DNA from: CALIZF01 sp046292445
GTDB lineage: Bacteria; Pseudomonadota; Alphaproteobacteria; Rhodobacterales; Rhodobacteraceae
Reading direction: 5' to 3'
DNA length: 19,280 bases
NCBI GenBank assembly: GCA_046292445.1
Contig: JBKBQT010000040.1
Span: forward strand, 1-19,280
The notes beneath the pieces were generated by a model. It had not been told where the DNA came from and made no database searches. It worked only from the letters and a program-made list of their open reading frames with translations. The position numbers were made by a program, and so were the translations under genes. Below are positions 14,166-19,280 of the stretch, one piece after another; the first letter of the stretch is position 1, and each line of letters opens with the position of its first letter.

Positions 14166-15338
14166 ATGGATTTCGACGCGATCATCGAGCGGCGCGGCAC
14201 CCATTGCGCCAAATGGGACATGATGGACCGGCTCTATGCCGTGCCGGCGGACCGCGGCCTTGCCATGTGGGTTGCCGACATGGATTTCCGCCCCCCCGCC
14301 TGCGTTCAGGACGCGCTGCGCGGCATGAACGACCACGGCATCTACGGCTATTTCGGCGACGATCGGGATTATCTTGCCGCGATCCGCTGGTGGATGGCGA
14401 CGCGGCACGGCTGGGACGTGCCCGAGGGCGGGGTGTTCACGGTGCATGGCCTCGTGAACGGCACGGCGCTCTGCGTCGATGCCTTTACCGCGCCGGGCGA
14501 CGGGGTGGTGCTGATGGTGCCGGTCTATCACGCCTTCGCCAAGGTGATCCGCGCCGCGGGGCGGCGTGTGGTCGAGGTGCCGCTGCAGGACGACGCCGGG
14601 CGCTACGGCTTCGACACCGCCAACTGGGATGCCCTGATCGATGGCAGCGCGCGTATGATGGTGCTCTGCTCGCCCCACAACCCCGGCGGGCGGGTCTGGT
14701 CGGCCGCCGAGCTGCGGGCGATTGCCGATTTCGCGGTCCGGCACGATCTGATCCTCGTGTCGGACGAGATCCACCACGACCTTGTCTATCCCGGCCACCG
14801 GCATATCCCGATGCCGCGGGCCGCGCCCGATATCGCCGACCGGCTGGTGATGATGACCGCACCGACCAAGACGTTCAACATCGCCGGCGCGCATACCGGC
14901 AACGTCATCATCGCGGACGAGCGGCTGCGCGCGCGCTTCCGCGCCCGCATCGAGGGGCTGGGAATCTCGCCCAACAGCTTCGGCATGGTGATGACCACCG
15001 CGGCCTATTCGCCGGGCGGGGTCGAATGGCTGACCGCGCTGATGGACTATCTCGACGGCAACCGCCGCGTGTTCGACGCGGGCCTGAACGCGATCCCCGG
15101 CGTACGGTCTATGCCGCTGGAGGCGACCTATCTCGCCTGGGTTGATTTCAACGGCACCGGCATGGACCAGGCCGAGATCGTGCGGCGCATCGAGCGCGAG
15201 GCGGGGATCGCGGCGAACCACGGGCCGAGTTTCGGCGGCGGCGGCGCGGGCCGGATGCGCTTCAACCTCGCCACCCCGCGCGCCCATGTCGCGGCGGCGG
15301 TGGACCGGCTGCGCGCCGCCTTCGGCGATCTGCAGTAA
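14166..15338 (+). CDS. MalY/PatB-family PLP-dependent aminotransferase or cystathionine beta-lyase
   Basis: A 390-residue fold-type I PLP enzyme of the MalY/PatB group, which typically cleaves the C-S bond of cystathionine or cysteine conjugates, giving pyruvate, ammonia and a thiol. Landmarks: the family start 'FDAIIERRGTHCAKWD', 'MWVADMDFRPP' (34-44), 'GIYGYFGDD' (58-66), 'VPVYHAF' (Y121), 'CSPHNPGGRVW' (N172), 'LVSDEIHHDLVYPG' (D200), the Schiff-base lysine in 'TAPTKTFNIAGAHTGN' (K235), and 'RMRFNLATPR' near the end (carboxylate-binding arginine). GGAGG at 14156-14160, five bases before the ATG, sets the start. The gene is divergent from def and converges on a small hypothetical gene with nine bases between them. 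A role in methionine biosynthesis or sulphur salvage is inferred. Confidence 0.9.
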   Translation: MDFDAIIERRGTHCAKWDMMDRLYAVPADRGLAMWVADMDFRPPACVQDALRGMNDHGIYGYFGDDRDYLAAIRWWMATRHGWDVPEGGVFTVHGLVNGTALCVDAFTAPGDGVVLMVPVYHAFAKVIRAAGRRVVEVPLQDDAGRYGFDTANWDALIDGSARMMVLCSPHNPGGRVWSAAELRAIADFAVRHDLILVSDEIHHDLVYPGHRHIPMPRAAPDIADRLVMMTAPTKTFNIAGAHTGNVIIADERLRARFRARIEGLGISPNSFGMVMTTAAYSPGGVEWLTALMDYLDGNRRVFDAGLNAIPGVRSMPLEATYLAWVDFNGTGMDQAEIVRRIEREAGIAANHGPSFGGGGAGRMRFNLATPRAHVAAAVDRLRAAFGDLQ

Positions 15339-15347
15339 CCCGGCGCG

Positions 15348-15689
15348 TCAGGTCTGGGGCAGGCCGCCCGGCTCGCCGCGCCAGTAGTCGGCCGGGGCGC
15401 TGTCCTGCGCCGGCGAGAGGCGCTTGAAGCTGCACCGCAGCTCGCCGCCCTCGACCTCGGCCGCGACGATCAGGCAGGTCCAGACGCGCCGCCGCCCCTC
15501 GCGGATCTCCACGGCGCCGCGCAGGCGTGGCAGACGGGCGGCGTCGATGGCAAAGCCGTCGTCCCACATGCGCAGGATCGGAAAGACCGCATCCCCCAGA
15601 TGCAGGCGCAGCTTGCGCCCGCGCAGCCGGTCGCGCCGGTTCGGCCGGCCCATCGCATCCCTGATCTCGGGCGGCAGATATTCGAGCAT
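15348..15689 (-). CDS. Conserved hypothetical protein, 113 residues
   Basis: A basic, soluble 113-residue protein beginning MLEYLPPEIRDAMGRPNRRD. It has 'RKLRLHLGDAVFPILRMWDDGFAID' in the middle, 'WTCLIVAAEVEGGELRCSFKRL' towards the end, and a flexible tail. The alternating hydrophobic pattern suggests a small beta-rich domain, possibly PilZ-like with its RRRDR(L)R start, but this is only a resemblance. Similar proteins seem to recur in Rhodobacterales. Coding is supported by G/C third-position bias in this frame and by an AAGGA site seven to eight bases before the ATG at 15689; the frame stays open further back, but that part overlaps the divergent GST gene. There is no signal peptide or membrane segment. 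Function unknown. Confidence 0.72.
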   Translation of the reverse strand: MLEYLPPEIRDAMGRPNRRDRLRGRKLRLHLGDAVFPILRMWDDGFAIDAARLPRLRGAVEIREGRRRVWTCLIVAAEVEGGELRCSFKRLSPAQDSAPADYWRGEPGGLPQT

Positions 15690-15727
15690 CCCAACGTCCT
15701 TCGGTCCCCTCGGGAAATGTGCGCCAA

Positions 15728-15742
15728 TGCTTGGGGAAAGCA
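15728..15742. other. Short inverted repeat TGCTT/AAGCA near the hypothetical gene start
   Basis: TGCTT (15728-15732) and AAGCA (15738-15742) surround GGGGA in the leader or promoter region of the minus-strand 113-residue gene. It could be an operator half-site pair or part of the leader RNA fold. The symmetry is seen; its use is unknown. Confidence 0.2.
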
Positions 15743-15758
15743 AGAAAATCCGCGAAAA

Positions 15759-15802
15759 ATCGTCTCTGCGCCGCCGCAACTGTGCGGCGGCGCAGAGACG
15801 AT
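15759..15802 (-). terminator. Perfect 20-bp hairpin with a 4-base loop; intrinsic-terminator-like on the minus strand
   Basis: Positions 15759-15778 are the exact reverse complement of 15783-15802, with the loop ACTG (15779-15782). The arm has a very GC-rich inner part (15768-15777) and an outer CGTCTCT part. Read on the minus strand the stem is followed at once by four to five U residues (15755-15759), the form of a rho-independent terminator; on the plus strand no U-tract follows. It lies between the divergent 113-residue gene (start 15689) and the GST gene (start 15876), so there is no upstream gene end for it to serve. Attenuation of a minus-strand leader, or blocking of antisense transcription from the GST side, are possible roles (inference). 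Confidence 0.7.
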
Positions 15803-15814
15803 GCGCGGGCCTTT

Positions 15815-15850
15815 GCGGTTTTGACACCGCTGGCGGATGTCTAGGTATCT
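15815..15850 (+). promoter_or_regulatory. Candidate promoter of the GST gene (TTGACA -35) with overlapping GCGGT/ACCGC dyad
   Basis: TTGACA at 15821-15826 is a perfect -35 hexamer. A loosely matching AT-containing -10 region (TAGGTATCT, 15842-15850) follows at about the right distance. GCGGT (15815-15819) and ACCGC (15826-15830) form an inverted repeat straddling the -35, which could be a repressor site. Transcription from here would begin near 15856, upstream of the preferred GST start at 15876 and downstream of the earlier in-frame ATG at 15837, supporting the later start. Confidence 0.45.
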
Positions 15851-15875
15851 CGGGCGACTGATGGGAGCGAAGGCA

Positions 15876-16865
15876 ATGGGACATCTGGATGACGGCACCT
15901 GGCACACCGAATGGTACGACACGGCCAGCACGGGCGGGCGATTCGAGCGGACGACGACGGCATTTCGCAACTGGATCACCCCGGACGGGGCGCCCGGACC
16001 CTCTGGCCGGGGCGGGTTCCGGGCCGAGGCGGGGCGCTATCACCTCTATGTCTCCTACGCCTGCCCCTGGGCGCACCGGACGCTGATCTTCCGCGCGCTC
16101 AAGGGCCTCGAGCGGCTGATCGACGTGTCGGTGGTGCATCCCGACATGCTCGATGACGGCTGGACCTTCGATGCCGGCTTTGCCGGTGCGACCGGCGACC
16201 GGCTGCACGGCGCGCGGTTCCTGCGCGATGTCTACCTGCGCGCCGACCCCGGCGCCTCGGGCCGCGTGACGGTCCCGGTGCTGTGGGACAAGGCGACCGG
16301 CACCATCGTGTCGAACGAAAGCGCCGAGATCATCCGCATGTTCAATGCCGCCTTCGACGCGATCACCGGCAACCGGCTGGATTTCCATCCCGCACCGCTG
16401 CGCGACAGGATCGCGGCGGTCAACGACCGCGTCTATGGCGGGCTGAACAACGGCGTCTATCGCGCCGGTTTCGCCACGACGCAGGCCGCCTATGACGAGG
16501 CGGTGGCAGATGTCTTCGACACGCTAGACTGGCTCGAGGGCGTGCTGGCACGGCAGCCCTTCGTCGCCGGCGACGCCGTGACCGAGGCCGACTGGCGGCT
16601 GTTCACGACGCTGATCCGGTTCGATGCCGTCTATCACGGGCACTTCAAGTGCAACCGGCGGCGGATCGTGGATTACCCGAGCCTCTGGGCCTATACCCGC
16701 GCGCTCTACCAATGGCCGGGCGTGGCGGCGACGGTGCACATGGATCACATCGTGCGGCACTATCACTACAGCCACGACACCATCAATCCGCACCGCATCG
16801 TGCCGACCGGGCCGGCGCTCGACCTGACGGCGCCGCACGGGCGGGCGGGTATCCCCGCGGCGTAA
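15876..16865 (+). CDS. Glutathione S-transferase, xi class (glutathionyl-hydroquinone reductase type)
   Basis: A 329-residue cytosolic enzyme that reduces glutathionyl-hydroquinones and related conjugates using a catalytic cysteine. The N-terminal thioredoxin-like domain carries YVSYACPWAHRTLIF with active-site C63, the xi/omega-class hallmark. 'VTVPVLWDKATGTIVSNESAEIIRM' is the cis-proline and glutathione-binding segment. The helical C-terminal domain includes 'VYGGLNNGVYRAGFATTQ', 'TEADWRLFTTLIRFDAVYHGHFKCN' and 'HMDHIVRHYHYSHDTINPHRIVP', all characteristic of the YqjG/PcpF/ECM4 group. In-frame ATGs lie at 15837, 15861 and 15876. The last is chosen because it has a GGAGCGAAGG-type ribosome site before it and begins as relatives do; the first lies inside the likely promoter. 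Confidence 0.92.
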   Translation: MGHLDDGTWHTEWYDTASTGGRFERTTTAFRNWITPDGAPGPSGRGGFRAEAGRYHLYVSYACPWAHRTLIFRALKGLERLIDVSVVHPDMLDDGWTFDAGFAGATGDRLHGARFLRDVYLRADPGASGRVTVPVLWDKATGTIVSNESAEIIRMFNAAFDAITGNRLDFHPAPLRDRIAAVNDRVYGGLNNGVYRAGFATTQAAYDEAVADVFDTLDWLEGVLARQPFVAGDAVTEADWRLFTTLIRFDAVYHGHFKCNRRRIVDYPSLWAYTRALYQWPGVAATVHMDHIVRHYHYSHDTINPHRIVPTGPALDLTAPHGRAGIPAA

Positions 16866-16929
16866 GGGCCGCCGGCGGTTGCCCTGCCCGGCATCGCTGC
16901 TAGGCTGCGGCGGACCGAACGGAGGTTCC

Positions 16930-18108
16930 ATGCGCCCGCTTGTCCCGCTTGCCGCCCTTGCCGTCGCCCTGTCGCTCGCCCCAGCCGCCGCATCGGCCAG
17001 CTGCGGCGGCCCCTTCCCCGCCTTCATCGCCGGGCTCAAGGCCGAGGCGCTGGCCAAGGGCTATGACAAGGCGGCGGTCGATGCATTCTTCCGCACGGCG
17101 GCGCAGGATCCGGCGGTGCTCCGGGCGGACCGCGGGCAGGGCGTGTTCCGCATGGGCTTCACCGAATTCGCCCGCCGCCTCATCAGCCAGAACCGGATGA
17201 CCGCGGCGCAGACCAACGCGGCCCGGCACAAGGCCGTGTTCGACCGCGCCCGGCGGGACTATGGCGTGCCCCCCGGCATCCTTCTGGCCTTCTGGGCCTT
17301 CGAGACGGATTTCGGCGCGGTGCAGGGCAATTTCAACACGCTCAACGCACTCGTCACGCTGGCGCATGATTGCCGCCGCCCCGACCTGTTCCGCCCGCAG
17401 GTCTTTGCCGCGCTGGAAATGGCAAGGCGGGGCATGTTCGACCCCGCCCGCACGACCGGCGCCTGGGCGGGCGAGATCGGGATGGTCCAGATGCTCCCGA
17501 CCGAGATCATCCGCCGCGGCGTGGACGGCGACGGCGACGGGCGGATCGACCTGAACCGCTCGGTCCCCGATTCGATCCTCACGGCGGCGCGCAAGCTCAA
17601 GGAACTCGGCTGGCGCGCGGGCGAGCCGATCCTGGTCGAGGCGGTCGTGCCGGCCGATATGGACTGGTCGCGCTCGGGGATCGACAAGGATTTCGCCGTC
17701 TCGGACTGGGCCGGCATGGGGGTGCGCCCGCGGTCCGGCACCGTGCCGGGCGGGCTGCGCGCCTCGCTCCTGCTGCCCGAGGGGCGGCGGGGGCCGGCGT
17801 TCCTTGCCTTCCCGAACTTCAAAGTGCTGTTCGAATGGAACAAGAGCTTTGTCTATGTCACCACGGCGGCCTATTTCGCGGCGCGGATCGAGGGCGCGCC
17901 GGTGTTCGACCCCGGCAGGCCCGAGACGGGGCTGGGGGTCGAGGACATGCGCGCGCTCCAGACGAAACTGCGCGCGCGCGGGCATGACGTCGGGGCCATC
18001 GACGGCATCCTCGGCGCGTTGACGCGGGCGGCGGTGCAGAAGGAACAGATGCGCCTCGGCCTGCCGGCCGACGCCTGGCCGACGCCCGCGCTCCTGTCGC
18101 GGCTGTGA
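16930..18108 (+). CDS. Lytic murein transglycosylase, MltB/SLT_2 type with peptidoglycan-binding domain
   Basis: A 392-residue periplasmic enzyme that cleaves the MurNAc-GlcNAc bond of peptidoglycan to give 1,6-anhydro ends. Signal peptide at about residues 1-23 (MRPLV, hydrophobic run, ASA before SCGG). The catalytic domain spans about 28-320: 'RQGVF'-like region (here RGQGVFRMGFTEF), the catalytic glutamate in 'AFWAFETDFGAVQGNFNTLNAL' (E125), 'WAGEIGMVQMLPTEI' and 'DGDGDGRIDLNRSVPDSI'. A C-terminal PG_binding_1 domain follows (about 338-392: 'LQTKLRARGHDVGAIDGILGALTRAAVQ'). There is no lipobox cysteine at the cleavage site, so it may be soluble. GGAGG at 16921-16925 sets the ATG at 16930. 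The stop overlaps the next gene (GTGA). Confidence 0.92.
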   Translation: MRPLVPLAALAVALSLAPAAASASCGGPFPAFIAGLKAEALAKGYDKAAVDAFFRTAAQDPAVLRADRGQGVFRMGFTEFARRLISQNRMTAAQTNAARHKAVFDRARRDYGVPPGILLAFWAFETDFGAVQGNFNTLNALVTLAHDCRRPDLFRPQVFAALEMARRGMFDPARTTGAWAGEIGMVQMLPTEIIRRGVDGDGDGRIDLNRSVPDSILTAARKLKELGWRAGEPILVEAVVPADMDWSRSGIDKDFAVSDWAGMGVRPRSGTVPGGLRASLLLPEGRRGPAFLAFPNFKVLFEWNKSFVYVTTAAYFAARIEGAPVFDPGRPETGLGVEDMRALQTKLRARGHDVGAIDGILGALTRAAVQKEQMRLGLPADAWPTPALLSRL

Positions 18109-19049
18109 CGGCGCTGCCCCGCTGGGAGGTCTGCGCGACGGTCAAGGCGCCGGCCGACCAGGTGCTGGCCTTTGCCGCGCATTACCTGTCGCTCGGTGCG
18201 GATCGGGTCTGGCTATGCTTTGACGACCCGGACGATCCGGCCTTCGCGGCTGTCGAGGGGCTGCGCCGCATCCGGGCGGTGCGCTGCGATGCGGCCTGGT
18301 GGGAAAAGGGCGGCGGCAAGCGGCCCGATACGCATCAGAACCGGCAGATGCGCAATGTCGGGCGGGTCTGGCGCCGGTCCGAGGCCGATTTCGTCTTTCA
18401 CGCCGATGCCGACGAATATCTGATCGCCGACCGCCCGGTGGCCGAATGCCTCGCCGATCTCGACCCCGAACGGGCGATCCTGCGCGTCGAGCCGTGGGAG
18501 GCGCTACACGACCCTGCCCTGCCGCCCGACATCTTCACTGCCCGCCATTTCCGCCGCGCCCTGCCGCCGCAGACGGCGGCGGCGATCCTCGGGCCCTATG
18601 CCGACGTTCTGCCCCGCGGCCTTCTGAGCCACACGGCCGGCAAATGCTTCTTCCGCACCGGCGTGCCGGGGCTGGTGCCGAACATCCACGGCGCGCGGAT
18701 GGGCGGCGAGCGGGTGGATGGCGGGCGGTTCCACCTCGACCTTGCGCTGCTGCATTTCCATGCCGAAGATCCGGCGCGCTGGCGCACGGCAATGCCTTTC
18801 CGGCTGACGCGGGGGGCCTACCGGTTCAACCCGCCGCTGCAGGCCCGGCTGTCGGCCGCGAGCGAGGCCGAGATCGACGCCTTCTATGCGGCCGTTCAGG
18901 TCGCGCGGCCCGAATACCTCGCGGCGCTCGCCGCCGCCGGCTGCCTGCGCACGGCCGATCTCGGCCTTGCCGCGAGGGTCGCGGCCCTGCGCGCCCGGCC
19001 GCGCCGCGTCACGCCACCATCTGCGCCGCTCGCCGCAGATCGACGCTGA
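18105..19049 (+). CDS. Glycosyltransferase family 2-like protein (Glyco_tranf_2_4/GT92 type)
   Basis: A 314-residue cytosolic or peripheral enzyme predicted to transfer a sugar from a nucleotide sugar. It begins with the family's 'VCATVKAPADQVLAFAAHYLSLGADRVWL' followed by an acidic 'CFDDPDDP'. The metal and nucleotide-binding D-x-D appears in 'FVFHADADEYL' (100-106). 'GKCFFRTG..GLVPNIHG' and 'LALLHFHAEDP' are also typical. No signal peptide or clear membrane span. The start is GTG 18105, overlapping the transglycosylase stop by four bases, so translation is probably coupled. The last 41 bases overlap the oppositely transcribed smc end. Acceptor and sugar are unknown; a surface polysaccharide role is a guess. 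Confidence 0.82.
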   Translation: MTALPRWEVCATVKAPADQVLAFAAHYLSLGADRVWLCFDDPDDPAFAAVEGLRRIRAVRCDAAWWEKGGGKRPDTHQNRQMRNVGRVWRRSEADFVFHADADEYLIADRPVAECLADLDPERAILRVEPWEALHDPALPPDIFTARHFRRALPPQTAAAILGPYADVLPRGLLSHTAGKCFFRTGVPGLVPNIHGARMGGERVDGGRFHLDLALLHFHAEDPARWRTAMPFRLTRGAYRFNPPLQARLSAASEAEIDAFYAAVQVARPEYLAALAAAGCLRTADLGLAARVAALRARPRRVTPPSAPLAADRR

Positions 19050-19280
19050 CCAGCTGGCTTACCCCCTGTTCGGCCATTGTCACGCCGAACAGCCGGTCCA
19101 TCCGCGCCATCGTGACGGCATGATGCGTGATGATGAGGAACCGGGTTTCCGTGCGCCGCGTCATCTCGTCGAGCAGGTCGCAGAACCGCGTCACATTGGC
19201 ATCGTCGAGCGGGGCATCCACCTCGTCGAGCACGCAGATCGGCGCCGGATTGGTCAGGAACACGCCGAAGATCAGCGCGA
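19009..19280 (-). CDS. smc: Chromosome segregation protein SMC, C-terminal end (partial)
   Basis: The frame enters from the right edge and ends at the TGA at 19009-19011. It reads ALIFGVFLTNPAPICVLDEV, then DAPLDDANVTRFCDLLDEM, then 'FLIITHHAVTMARMDRLFGVTMAEQGVSQLVSVDL'. This is the ATPase head of SMC: Walker B ending in LDEVDAPLDD with its catalytic glutamate, followed by the D-loop and the H-loop ITHH. SMC dimers with ScpA/ScpB organise and segregate the chromosome. Only about 90 residues are visible; the hinge and N-terminal head lie outside the window. It converges on and overlaps the glycosyltransferase gene. Confidence 0.93.
   Translation of the reverse strand, partial: ALIFGVFLTNPAPICVLDEVDAPLDDANVTRFCDLLDEMTRRTETRFLIITHHAVTMARMDRLFGVTMAEQGVSQLVSVDLRRAAQMVA

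Noticed and set aside
1..19280. CRISPR arrays, insertion sequences, tRNA genes or phage/defence modules
   Set aside because: No regularly spaced repeats, transposase motifs, tRNA-like cloverleaf sequences or phage proteins were seen. The longest dyad (15759-15802) is single and has no flanking mobile-element gene.

Overview
The window looks like chromosomal DNA from a GC-rich alphaproteobacterium, most likely a member of the Rhodobacterales (Paracoccus/Rhodobacter-like). The reasons are a base composition of roughly 70% G+C by eye, strong G/C bias at third codon positions, dense packing with many ATGA, GTGA and TGATG overlaps, and the gene content. That content includes three tandem peptide deformylase-family genes ahead of fmt, a xi-class glutathione transferase, an MltB-like lytic transglycosylase and an smc end. 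The assignment is inferred from family resemblance; no search was run. There are no rRNA or tRNA genes, no CRISPR array, no insertion sequence and no gene-free stretch over 300 bases.

Region 1 (1-3553, + strand) is a sugar or polyol uptake operon of the ribose type. It holds the last codons of an upstream gene (perhaps an FGGY sugar kinase), a periplasmic binding protein, a double-domain ATPase whose start appears to be a CTG, and a permease.

Region 2 (3612-10295) is a self-contained catabolic unit. An IclR regulator and a class III aminotransferase are transcribed leftward. A complete tripartite tricarboxylate (TTT) transporter (tctC-tctB-tctA) and an aldehyde dehydrogenase are transcribed rightward from the shared control region. 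The inferred logic is that the TTT system imports an amino-carboxylate or a related anion, the transaminase makes an aldehyde, the dehydrogenase oxidises it to an acid, and IclR senses the substrate. The actual substrate cannot be read from the sequence.

Region 3 (10340-11600) has a DUF3179 exported protein with somewhat foreign-looking codon use, and a small GlsB/YeaQ-type membrane protein.

Region 4 (11688-14070, - strand) is the translation-linked cluster def - def paralogue - degenerate def paralogue - fmt. These genes handle the formyl group on initiator Met-tRNA and on nascent proteins. The third deformylase-like protein keeps the metal ligands but has lost the catalytic glutamate (HQIDH instead of HExxH).

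Region 5 (14166-19280) carries a MalY/PatB-type C-S lyase, a small conserved hypothetical protein, a glutathionyl-hydroquinone reductase-like GST, an MltB-like lytic transglycosylase coupled to a glycosyltransferase, and the 3' end of smc on the opposite strand. A perfect 20-bp inverted repeat sits between the divergent hypothetical gene and the GST gene. It is the most striking non-coding structure in the window.
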